From assembly GCF_002530675.1 (NCBI RefSeq), contig NZ_PCMX01000050.1, positions 1-43,177 on the forward strand: 43,177 bases of DNA, read 5' to 3'. The position numbers and the translations under genes were made by a program. Under the pieces are notes generated by a model. It did no database searches and was not told the DNA's origin. It saw only the letters and a list, made by a program, of their open reading frames with translations. This document shows positions 27,454-34,666 of the stretch, piece by piece; positions within the stretch are counted from its first letter, which is position 1, and the number at the start of each line of letters is the position of its first letter. Origin of the DNA: Flavobacterium columnare NBRC 100251 = ATCC 23463. GTDB lineage: Bacteria; Bacteroidota; Bacteroidia; Flavobacteriales; Flavobacteriaceae.

Positions 27454-27780
27454 ATGGATATTAATCAACAGGAACTTTATGAGTATGCTCGTCTACGAAT
27501 TAAGCAAAAAAAGCGTTTATATGCTCATTTTGTGATATGGTTTACAGCAAGTTTGTTTTTAATATTTACTAATTACGGGCTAAACACTTTTTCTGACTCG
27601 AATTGGTCACTTTGGGTTATAACCATTTGGTTTTTTTTCTTTGTTTTACATTTTATTCGCGTTTTTATAACGGAACGTTTTATGAACAAGAAATGGGAAC
27701 GAGAACAAATAGAAAGATTGGTTTTTAAACAACAGCGTAAATTAGAACAACTTCAAAAAGAAATTCAAAAAAATGCCTAA
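27454..27780 (+). CDS. 2TM domain membrane protein
   Basis: This small membrane protein (108 aa) has a charged N-terminal helix (YEYARLRIKQKKRLYAHFVIW), two transmembrane segments (about residues 26-45 and 55-75), and a basic coiled C-terminus (NKKWEREQIERLVFKQQRKLEQLQKEIQK). It matches the Bacteroidota 2TM domain family, whose function is unknown. In some histidine kinases the domain acts as a membrane anchor. It lies 12 bases after thyA and overlaps folA by eight bases, so the three are co-translated. Confidence 0.85.
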   Translation: MDINQQELYEYARLRIKQKKRLYAHFVIWFTASLFLIFTNYGLNTFSDSNWSLWVITIWFFFFVLHFIRVFITERFMNKKWEREQIERLVFKQQRKLEQLQKEIQKNA

Positions 27781-28267
27781 GAAAATAATATTAATTGCTG
27801 CTGCGGGTCAAAATAATGAATTAGGTAAAAACAATAATCTGCTTTGGCATTTGCCAAACGATTTTAAGCATTTTAAAACCTTGACAAGTGGGCATTGTAT
27901 TATTATGGGACGTAAGACGTTTGAAAGTTTTTCAAAACCACTACCTAATAGAACGCATATTATTATTACTCGGAAAAAAGAATATGCTGTTCCAGAAGAA
28001 TGTATTGTTGTTCATTATCTGGAAGAAGCATTACAAGCCTGTCCTGTAGATCAAGAGGTATATGTAATAGGGGGAGGAGAAATTTATAGACAGTTTATTG
28101 ATCTGGCAGATCAAATAGAACTAACAAGAGTGCATGGTTGTTTTGAGGCAGATACATTTTTTCCTGATATCGATCAAGATAAATGGGAACTTAAAGAGTC
28201 TATTTTTTATTCTAAAGACGAAAAACATTTGTATTCCTTTTCTATTGAAAAATATGTTAAAATCTAA
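27773..28267 (+). CDS. folA: Dihydrofolate reductase
   Basis: FolA regenerates tetrahydrofolate from the dihydrofolate produced by ThyA. It has NNELGKNNNLLWHLPNDFKHFK with the catalytic acid Asp30, the NADPH-binding IIMGRKTFESFSKPLPNRTHIIITR, and VYVIGGGEIYRQFI. The length of 164 aa is normal. It is the last gene of the thyA operon, overlapping the 2TM gene by eight bases. Confidence 0.96.
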   Translation: MPKKIILIAAAGQNNELGKNNNLLWHLPNDFKHFKTLTSGHCIIMGRKTFESFSKPLPNRTHIIITRKKEYAVPEECIVVHYLEEALQACPVDQEVYVIGGGEIYRQFIDLADQIELTRVHGCFEADTFFPDIDQDKWELKESIFYSKDEKHLYSFSIEKYVKI

Positions 28268-28609
28268 ACATCATTAGTTTTATCTTTTTTGCCCTTTTAT
28301 TTTTATCAAAAAGGCTAAGACATCATTTGGGTTGAAGTATAAAAAAATATTTTTTTAAACAGAAGCTTTTTAGGTAGATCATCTATTTGAATTAGTGTAG
28401 TGGATAGAGGAAGATTTTTTAAGATGATTTTATTGTGTTTTAGTTAATGGATGGTCTTATTCAATAAACAATAATCCACTTTTAGTTAAGGGGAAATAAT
28501 GCAAAATAAGACAACAACAGAGTTCGTGCTGAAATAGAGGGGGTAAATCAGAATAAAACTATTTAATTCTATTCTGATTTAGACTTATCTGTAAAGGACT
28601 TGGTTAGAA
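28268..28609. other. 342-base convergent intergenic region
   Basis: No ORF. A perfect 12-bp inverted repeat, TAAATCAGAATA (28544-28555) and TATTCTGATTTA (28570-28581), lies near the end of the kinase gene without a T run on either strand. Nothing else was recognised. Confidence 0.5.
28544..28581. repeat. 12-bp inverted repeat, possible terminator
   Basis: Perfect arms with a 14-base loop between convergent genes. It probably helps end transcription of the deoxynucleoside kinase operon, but the lack of a T run leaves this uncertain. Confidence 0.45.
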
Positions 28610-29224
28610 TTAAAACAACCCATTAATTTCAGCGTCAATTTTATTAATAATCATTCCTAAATCTTCAGGATTGTCAACAAAGTTAATATTATCAACGTCA
28701 ATTATTAATAAATTTCCCTTGTTGTAAGTCTGAATCCATGCTTCATAACGTTCGTTTAGTCGGCTTAGATAATCGATAGAAATTGAGTTTTCATAGTCAC
28801 GTCCACGTTTGTGAATTTGTCCAACTAAATTAGGTATAGAACTTCTTAAATAAATTAATAAATCAGGCGGTCCAACTAAGTTTTCCATTAATTCAAACAA
28901 AGAGGTGTAATTTTCAAAATCGCGATTACTCATTAGCCCCATAGCATGTAAGTTTGGAGCAAAGATATGAGCATCTTCATAAATAGTTCTGTCTTGAATG
29001 ATTTTTTTACCACTTTCCCTAATTTTCAAAATCTGACGAAAACGGCTATTCAAAAAATAAATTTGAAGATTAAAACTCCATCTGTCCATAGAGTGATAAA
29101 AGTCGTCTAAGTAAGGGTTTTCATCTACATCTTCAAAATGGGGTTCCCATTTAAAATGTTTGGATAGAAGTCTGGTTAATGTAGTTTTTCCGGCTCCTAT
29201 ATTTCCAGCAACTGCTATATGCAT
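28610..29224 (-). CDS. Deoxynucleoside kinase (dAK/dGK type)
   Basis: This salvage kinase phosphorylates deoxynucleosides. The P-loop GNIGAGKT is at residues 7-14. FEDVDENPYLDDFY (substrate Glu) follows at about 35, then the QDRTIYEDAHIFA motif (DRS-like, near 91-103), and RGRDYENSISIDYLSRLNERYEAWI is the lid region. The 204-aa length fits bacterial deoxyadenosine/deoxyguanosine kinases; the base preference is not visible. It overlaps the upstream hypothetical gene by one base, so the two form an operon. Confidence 0.92.
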   Translation of the reverse strand: MHIAVAGNIGAGKTTLTRLLSKHFKWEPHFEDVDENPYLDDFYHSMDRWSFNLQIYFLNSRFRQILKIRESGKKIIQDRTIYEDAHIFAPNLHAMGLMSNRDFENYTSLFELMENLVGPPDLLIYLRSSIPNLVGQIHKRGRDYENSISIDYLSRLNERYEAWIQTYNKGNLLIIDVDNINFVDNPEDLGMIINKIDAEINGLF

Positions 29225-30015
29225 TAGGGTAAAATAATTTTATGATTGGTAATTCCTTGAGCTGTAAAAATAGCTAAATTTTGCTTTTTATAGTAAAAAC
29301 TTATGAATGAATTTTCAATATTTTCGATCGGAATCGTTTTTTGTTTTTTGATGTCAAAAAGAAAAAGTTTTTCATTTCTTTGATATACAATGATTTTTTC
29401 GTCAGTTATTGATATTTGATCGTATTCAGGAAGTTTAGTTATCCATGTTTTTTTACCAAAAATACTACATTGGTAAAAATTGTTTTCTGTGTCTATCCAA
29501 AAGAAATTGTTGTAAGTAGAGGAATAATTTTTAATTGGTTTTTCAAAAATTACGCCAATAGCTTGTGTTGTGTTTTTAATGTAGTTGTAAAGGAGTAATT
29601 GCTGATTGGTTTCATTAAAAATCCAATAATTGTTTAAACCAGCTATTCCAATAGCACTTAAAGCAATTGAGTTGTTAATAGAGTTAAAGTTTAATTTTTG
29701 AACCTCGTTTAGTTGATTGTCTAAAGCTATGATGGTATTGAAATTGCTGAAAAAAACAAGGATTCGTAACGGGTTTTGTAAATCAACCTTAGAGATCTCT
29801 CCTAATTGAATGTTTTTATATTCATATTTTTCACCGTTTTTTATTTTGAACAAGATATTTTTTTTGATAAAGTAGAGAAAACCTATGTTGTCTTCGCCGA
29901 TGTATTCATCTGCTTCAATTGGTGTAGCGTTTATGAGTGAAGCATTAATTTTAGGTACTTGACTAAACGTGAAAAGATTCAATAATAATACGAGTATACA
30001 TAACATTTTTTTCAT
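29224..30015 (-). CDS. Secreted hypothetical protein, propeller-like
   Basis: I cannot assign a family. The protein (263 aa) has a signal peptide (hydrophobic residues 4-17, cleavage near TFSQ). It then alternates short beta-type segments with aromatic/Gly motifs about every 40 residues (GFLYFIKKN, ALDNQLNEVQKL, NYWIFNETNQQLLLYNY, FFWIDTENNFYQC, IIVYQRNEKLFLFDI), suggesting a small beta-propeller. It is translationally coupled by a one-base overlap to the deoxynucleoside kinase. The pairing is probably conserved synteny rather than a shared pathway. Confidence 0.75.
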   Translation of the reverse strand: MKKMLCILVLLLNLFTFSQVPKINASLINATPIEADEYIGEDNIGFLYFIKKNILFKIKNGEKYEYKNIQLGEISKVDLQNPLRILVFFSNFNTIIALDNQLNEVQKLNFNSINNSIALSAIGIAGLNNYWIFNETNQQLLLYNYIKNTTQAIGVIFEKPIKNYSSTYNNFFWIDTENNFYQCSIFGKKTWITKLPEYDQISITDEKIIVYQRNEKLFLFDIKKQKTIPIENIENSFISFYYKKQNLAIFTAQGITNHKIILP

Positions 30016-30035
30016 AATAGAAAGGTATGAAAATA

Positions 30036-30070
30036 AAACAGCCTTGTAACTATAATTTACAAGGCTGTTT
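30036..30070 (-). terminator. metK terminator
   Basis: AAACAGCCTTGTAA (30036-30049) pairs perfectly with 30057-30070 around a 7-base loop. A TTTTATTTT tail follows on the minus strand, just past metK. Confidence 0.9.
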
Positions 30071-30088
30071 GAGGTTTGTATTTAGTTA

Positions 30089-31363
30089 TTATAAGTTAAA
30101 AGCAGTTTTTATTTTATCTACGAAGTCTAATTTTTCCCAAGTGAATAATTCAACTTCAACTTCTTTTTTCTCTCCTGAAGGAGAAACAAAGCTCTTAGTA
30201 ACCACTTCGTTTTTACGTCCCATATGTCCGTAAGCAGCAGTTTCACTATAGATAGGAGTTCTTAATTTTAAACGTTGTTCAATTGCATAAGGTCTTAAAT
30301 CAAATAATTCATTAACCTTTTCAGAAATCTGAACATCAGTTAAACCGTTTTTAGCAGTTCCATAAGTATTGATGTATACATTACATGGTTTTGCAACACC
30401 AATAGCGTAAGAAACTTGTACTAAAACTTCATCAGCAACACCAGCTGCTACTAAGTTTTTAGCAATGTGACGTGTTGCATAAGCAGCTGACCGGTCTACT
30501 TTTGAAGGGTCTTTACCAGAAAAAGCACCACCACCATGAGCTCCTTTGCCTCCATAAGTGTCAACAATGATTTTTCTGCCTGTTAAGCCAGTATCGCCAT
30601 GTGGGCCTCCAATTACGAATTTTCCGGTAGGATTGATATGATACTCAATTTTATCATTGAATAAATGAGCATATTGCGGATATTTAGCAATAATTCTAGG
30701 AATTAAAATCTCAATAATATCTTTCTTGATTTTAGCTAACATTTCCACTTCTTCAGCAAAATCATCATGTTGTGTAGAAATTACAATAGCGTCAATGCGA
30801 ACCGGTTTGTTATTGTCGTCGTATTCTAAAGTTACTTGGGATTTAGCGTCGGGACGTAAATAGGTAATTTCGTTGTTTTCTCTACGTAATTCGGCTAATT
30901 CTTGTAATAGTTTATGAGATAAGTCAAGTGCTAACGGCATGAAATCTTCCGTTTCATTCGTGGCATAACCAAACATGATTCCTTGGTCGCCTGCTCCTTG
31001 TGCGTTTGCTTTGGTTTCAAAATCCGCTTCAGCTGTAATTCTATCCACACCACGATTGATATCGTCTGATTGTTCGTGAATAGCAGATAACACGCCGCAA
31101 GAATTCGCTTCAAACATATATTCGCTTTTCGTGTAACCAATTTTTTTAATTACCTCACGAGCGATGCTTTGAACATCTAAATAGGTTTTTGATTTTACCT
31201 CTCCTGCTAAAATTACTTGACCAGTAGTTACTAGGGTTTCACAAGCTACTTTAGACGCAGGGTCAAATGCTAAAAAGTTATCAATTAATGCGTCACTGAT
31301 TTGATCAGCTACCTTATCAGGGTGTCCTTCACTCACTGATTCTGAGGTAAATAAATAGGCCAT
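30089..31363 (-). CDS. metK: S-adenosylmethionine synthetase
   Basis: MetK forms SAM from methionine and ATP. It shows [18 protein letters not shown] (His14 and Asp16 at the active site), the [20 protein letters not shown] loop, [21 protein letters not shown], the P-loop-like [20 protein letters not shown], and the C-terminal AAYGHMGRK. At 424 aa it is longer than the E. coli enzyme (384), with inserts that are usual in Bacteroidota. The frame is intact, unlike the neighbouring methionine genes. A SAM-II-like aptamer in its 5' leader (31431-31480) suggests feedback control by its product. It is monocistronic with a strong terminator. Confidence 0.97.
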   Translation of the reverse strand: MAYLFTSESVSEGHPDKVADQISDALIDNFLAFDPASKVACETLVTTGQVILAGEVKSKTYLDVQSIAREVIKKIGYTKSEYMFEANSCGVLSAIHEQSDDINRGVDRITAEADFETKANAQGAGDQGIMFGYATNETEDFMPLALDLSHKLLQELAELRRENNEITYLRPDAKSQVTLEYDDNNKPVRIDAIVISTQHDDFAEEVEMLAKIKKDIIEILIPRIIAKYPQYAHLFNDKIEYHINPTGKFVIGGPHGDTGLTGRKIIVDTYGGKGAHGGGAFSGKDPSKVDRSAAYATRHIAKNLVAAGVADEVLVQVSYAIGVAKPCNVYINTYGTAKNGLTDVQISEKVNELFDLRPYAIEQRLKLRTPIYSETAAYGHMGRKNEVVTKSFVSPSGEKKEVEVELFTWEKLDFVDKIKTAFNL

Positions 31364-31391
31364 ATACTAGTTTTTTTTTGTAATAATTCGT

Positions 31392-31480
31392 GAGGAAAAT
31401 TTTGTAGCGATTGCCTAAAGAGTAGTAGTTACTGCTTTAGCATTTTTTTATGAGGTTGCAATCAGTTCAAATTTTTCCTC
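31392..31480 (-). promoter_or_regulatory. Alternative extended hairpin overlapping the SAM-II aptamer
   Basis: Three nested pairings use the same bases as the aptamer: GAGGAAAA-ATTTG (31480-31468) with CAAAATTTTCCTC (31404-31392), 8 + 4 bp around one mismatch; GATTGC (31463-31458) with GCAATC (31414-31409); and CTAAAG (31440-31435) with CTTTAG (31420-31415). This fold cannot coexist with the aptamer and ends 28 bases before the metK ATG. It could be the ligand-free state of an expression switch. There is no T run, so control at translation is more likely than termination (inference). Confidence 0.6.
31431..31480 (-). ncRNA. SAM-II-like riboswitch aptamer upstream of metK
   Basis: The minus-strand leader of metK contains the two conserved strings of the SAM-II fold in the right order: GATTGCAACC (31463-31454) and ATGCTAAAGCAG (31443-31432). 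Stem P1 is GAGG (31480-31477) with CCTC (31455-31452). The loop ACTG (31466-31463) can pair with the 3' CAGT (31434-31431) to form the H-type pseudoknot. The reference SAM-II sequence has UAUUGCAAGC and GUAGCUAAAAAGG at the same positions. SAM-II is known upstream of methionine-biosynthesis genes; here the downstream gene is metK. The aptamer begins about 15 bases after a TACATTTG promoter box. Covariance scoring was not possible. Confidence 0.8.
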
Positions 31481-31494
31481 TTGTAAACTTGGTA

Positions 31495-31502
31495 CAAATG
31501 TA
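31495..31502 (-). promoter_or_regulatory. metK promoter -7 box
   Basis: TACATTTG on the minus strand matches TAnnTTTG exactly. Transcription would start near 31488, a few bases before the SAM-II aptamer, leaving a leader of about 125 nt. Confidence 0.65.
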
Positions 31503-31692
31503 TAAAAGGAAATTGAATTCTGAAGGATTATTAACTTTTTTTTGAATAAACATAAGTATTGAAAAATGAGGTGTTTTTAGTTTTTTAATGGGTGAATTCG
31601 GTTTGTTTTAGAATTAATTAAACTAAATAAGTTTTGTTTAAATAAAATTTAGAAAAATAAACTATTAATTTTATTTTTAAAGAATAATAATC

Positions 31693-31700
31693 TAGTTTTG
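31693..31700 (+). promoter_or_regulatory. Promoter -7 box of the Met leader
   Basis: TAGTTTTG matches TAnnTTTG exactly and is followed by TCC. The predicted start near 31707 precedes the leader ATG by about a dozen bases. Confidence 0.6.
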
Positions 31701-31719
31701 TCCTGTTTTTTTATGTTAG

Positions 31720-31869
31720 ATGAAAAAGGATTTTAACAAATATATAATGAGTATGATGGGAATTCGTCTTTCCAGAGTTTACTATTGTATAAAATTTAAA
31801 AGTTTACAACAGCACCTCTGCAAATGCAGAGGTTTTTTTTTGAATAAATTTTACAACACAATTGTATAA
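31720..31869 (+). CDS. Putative methionine-codon leader ORF (attenuator)
   Basis: A short frame begins MKKDFNKYIMSMMGIRLSRV. Its three ATG codons within four positions (31747-31758) would stall ribosomes when methionyl-tRNA is scarce. CAGAG at 31773-31777, 15 bases after the last Met codon, copies the 3' arm of the downstream terminator and can pair with CTCTG (31816-31820), its 5' arm. This is the layout of a leader-peptide attenuator. Oddly, the frame has no stop before the terminator and runs on to 31869. A TAA in the +1 frame at 31790 would be the natural end, so the leader may itself have suffered an indel like the genes it precedes. Confidence 0.5.
   Translation: MKKDFNKYIMSMMGIRLSRVYYCIKFKSLQQHLCKCRGFFLNKFYNTIV
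31814..31841 (+). terminator. Attenuator terminator before the broken metB-like gene
   Basis: ACCTCTGC (31814-31821) pairs perfectly with GCAGAGGT (31826-31833) around loop AAAT, followed by nine T (31833-31841). It sits 39 bases before the first decayed PLP-enzyme gene, so it lies in a 5' leader and does not follow any gene. Confidence 0.85.
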
Positions 31870-31879
31870 TACATAGAAT

Positions 31880-33050
31880 ATGAAAATAGAAACTCTTTTA
31901 GCTAATTTAACTCAGCACAGTGGTATCAAAGATGCTTATGGTGCTACCCATTTACCTATTTATAACACAGCTACCTTTGATTATAAACGACAGCAGAATA
32001 CAGATTTTTAGTATGATTATTCACGAACGGATAACCCTACGCGCAATGCCTTGGAAACGGTTTTTGCAAAAGTTGAAAACGGATACGGAGCTGTTTGTAC
32101 TAATACAGGTATTGCCGCTATTACGCTATTATTTGAAACTGTTTTACAATCAGGGGATAGAGTACTAGTAGAAAGGGACTGTTATGGAGGAACCTATCGT
32201 CTTTTGAATATCTTGTTAGAGAAAAATAATATTGAAGTATCTTATGCTGATTTTACCAATACAGAGGAAGTAGAAGATATTTTGGCTAAAAATAAAGTAA
32301 CTCTAATTTTATGCGAATCACCTACTAATCCTAGTTTGAAAATTATAGATATAACAGCAATAGCTATTTTGGCTAAAGCCTATCATGCAATTTTTGCTGT
32401 AGATAATAGTATGGCAACATTTGCTTCGCAAAAGCCATTAGAATTAGGTGCTTATTTTTCAGTTTTTTCAGCAACGAAATGTGTTTCGGGACATGGGGCC
32501 TGCGTGGCTGGTGTTATCGTTGTAAGAGAGGAATCATGGTACAAAAAAAAATCATTATTATTCTAATGCACAAGGTCGTGCGCAAAGTCCTTTTGATGTT
32601 TTTTTAGTATCATTAGGCTTGCCTACACTAACTTATAGAATGAAAGCGCAAGAGCAAAGTGCTTTTCAAATAGCTCAAGAATTATTAAAGTTTCCAGATG
32701 TAAAATCAATTAAATTTCTAGGACTGAAATCACATCCACAATATGATTTAGTTAAAAGACAAATGAAGATACTACCAGCTGTGCTAACGGTTGATTTTGA
32801 AGATGAATTTATAGCTGAATCCGTTATTAAAAACACACAGCTATTTGGAGAAAAAGTTTCATTTGGAACCGCAGATTCAAAAATAGAAATTCCGGCTAAA
32901 ATGAGCCACGCAACATATTCTGAAAAAGATTTACAAAAAATAGGATTGACTAAAGCTACCGTGCGCTTTTCTATTGGTTTAGAAAATACAGAAGATTTAG
33001 TACAAGATATAAAAGAAGCAATTGACTGTGCCTCTCTAAAAGTTTATTAA
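31880..33050 (+). pseudogene. Cystathionine gamma-synthase / O-acetylhomoserine lyase-like enzyme, decayed
   Basis: This is a Cys/Met-metabolism PLP enzyme of about 390 aa, of the kind that makes cystathionine or homocysteine from activated homoserine. The remnant starts MKIETLLANLTQHSGIKDAYGAT and shows YDYSRTDNPTRNALE, TNTGIAAITLLFE, LCESPTNPSLKI and the PLP-lysine motif SATK. Codon 44 is an in-frame TAG (32009-32011). At 32542-32550 a run of nine A shifts the frame after WYKK; with eight A the sequence continues as KKNHYYSNAQGRAQSPFDVF into 32619-33050 and its normal end. The nonsense codon is not in a homopolymer, so it is unlikely to be a simple read error. The exact substrate specificity cannot be told. 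Confidence 0.88.
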
Positions 33051-33052
33051 AA

Positions 33053-34537
33053 ATGTATAATTATTTGAAATCTATTCCTTGTGGAGAATCAATACCTTTT
33101 AATAACCCGCACGCAGTTTCTGTTAGTTTACCTACAATCCATGATATAATTAGCTATGAAGAAGGAGATAAGAAGATGCTAGAAAAAATGCAATCGGGTT
33201 ATCCAAGGTTTTTTAGGAATAAATTGGTACAACGATTGGTAGATTATGTTCGAAAAAAATATGAAGTAACGGAATATTATTTGATTTTACCTATTTCTTC
33301 TCAAAAAGCCTATCATATTCTTTGTGAATTAATTCATGTAAAGTTGGATTTTATAGAGCTATTAAATTGTGTTTTTATACGAATAAAATCAGATCATCAT
33401 TTATTGAAACCAGTTAATGACTATATCCGAAATGCAGGATTTGTTATAAGTTTCCGACAAGCTGAAAATGTTTTGATAAATTTAGGATTGATCCGTCAAA
33501 TTTACCAAGAAGAAAAAACAAAATTTTTAGAAGCTAATAGAAATATTCATACTATTTTAGGGCAAGCGTATAATGTAAATGATGATGCTATTGTATTAAC
33601 AAATTCGGGTGCTAATGCTGTGTTTTTAGTTTGTGAAACCATTATTCAAAAAGGCATTTTAGAAGGAAAAAATAAGGTTGTGCAATTAGGATGGCTCTAT
33701 TTAGACACCATGGAAATAGTACAAAAAAGAAGCCCCAATACCTATTGGCAGGTAGATGTATATAACTTAGAAGCATTAGAAATTTGGCTAAAAAAAAATC
33801 ACAAAAGGATTTCTTTAATAACAACTGAGGTCGTTTCTCACCCAAAATTAGATTGCGTAGATGTAAAAAAACTCTATTCTATTTGTAAAAAATACAAAAT
33901 AAAGTTATTGTTGGATGTTACGCTTATTACTCCATTTAATTTCAATGTTTTAGAACATTGCGATATAGCGGTTGAAAGTTTATCAAAATTTGCTTGTGGG
34001 AAAGGAGATGTGCTGATGGGAGTAATTGTTTCTAAAGATTTAAGACTATTGCAGAAAATAAAAAAAATATGTAATTAAGCCCTTTTCAGGAGAGATAGAA
34101 AGATTAGGAATAGAAATATTAAATTACAAAGAACGGCTAGAAAAAATATCTTTATCGGTACCCCCCCCCTTGATAGATTTTTTTTCTAATAAACCCCAAA
34201 TCAAGGAGGTTTTAAGCGTTAGAGAAGGGAAGGCCTATGAGAATTATAAAAAAATAGCCACCTCAAATAGGATTCCAAGATTAGTATCTGTGGTATTTAA
34301 TGAAAATTTGACGAATTATTATGATTGTCTAGAACTTGCCAAAGGGCCAAGTTTAGGAACAGAATTTACGTTGGTAATGCTTATGTGTATTTAGCACATT
34401 ACGATCTGTTAAAAACAAAAGAAGGACGGAACTATTTGTTAACAAACAATTTAGAGTTTGAATTATTACGCATTTTAATTGGAACAGACCCTATTCAGGA
34501 TATACTTGTTAAATTTAGAAAAAAAACAATATCTTAA
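33053..34537 (+). pseudogene. Second Cys/Met-type PLP-dependent enzyme, decayed
   Basis: This long relative of the same PLP family (about 495 aa when repaired) starts three bases after the preceding remnant. It has VLTNSGANAVFLVCE, LITTEVVSHPKLDCVDV, KIKLLLDVT and SLSKFACGKGDVLMG with the presumed PLP lysine. Two indels break it. An eight-A run at 34060-34067 (seven needed) ends the first frame at 34078, and the true continuation is KYVIKPFSGEIERLG. Near 34374-34377 one base is missing, and restoring it gives GTEFTLVNAYVYLAHYDLL. A nine-C run at 34161-34169 is in frame. The family resembles long cystathionine gamma-synthase-like proteins found beside metB in flavobacteria (recollection, not searched). 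Confidence 0.78.
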
Positions 34538-34611
34538 TGTTAAAAAAGTGTTAAAAAATAGTTACTAAAAAATATTATCCTTCAAAAAACGTTGTGCTGC
34601 TAGTTAAATAT

Positions 34612-34636
34612 AACACTTTGTGGTGTTTGTTTTTTT
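34612..34636 (+). terminator. Weak terminator after the methionine pseudogenes
   Basis: AACAC (34612-34616) and GTGTT (34623-34627) form a short stem followed by TTGTTTTTTT. It is weak, but separates the decayed genes from the exopolysaccharide-like operon. No consensus promoter for that operon was found nearby. Confidence 0.35.
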
Positions 34637-34666
34637 ATGTAGACTGCATGGTAAATAAAATAGAAT

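Noticed and set aside
30027..30233. Plus-strand ORF over the metK 3' end
   Set aside because: It runs through the metK terminator and antisense to metK, with no promoter or recognisable domain.
31440..31500. SAM-I (S-box) riboswitch upstream of metK
   Set aside because: The long S-box core and kink-turn elements are absent. The short ATTGCAA/GCTAAA core with a pseudoknot fits SAM-II instead.
31840..31870. E. coli-like promoter TTGAAT-N19-TATAAT before the metB-like remnant
   Set aside because: Flavobacterial housekeeping promoters use TAnnTTTG. An exact one exists upstream at 31693, and AT-rich DNA gives TATAAT by chance.
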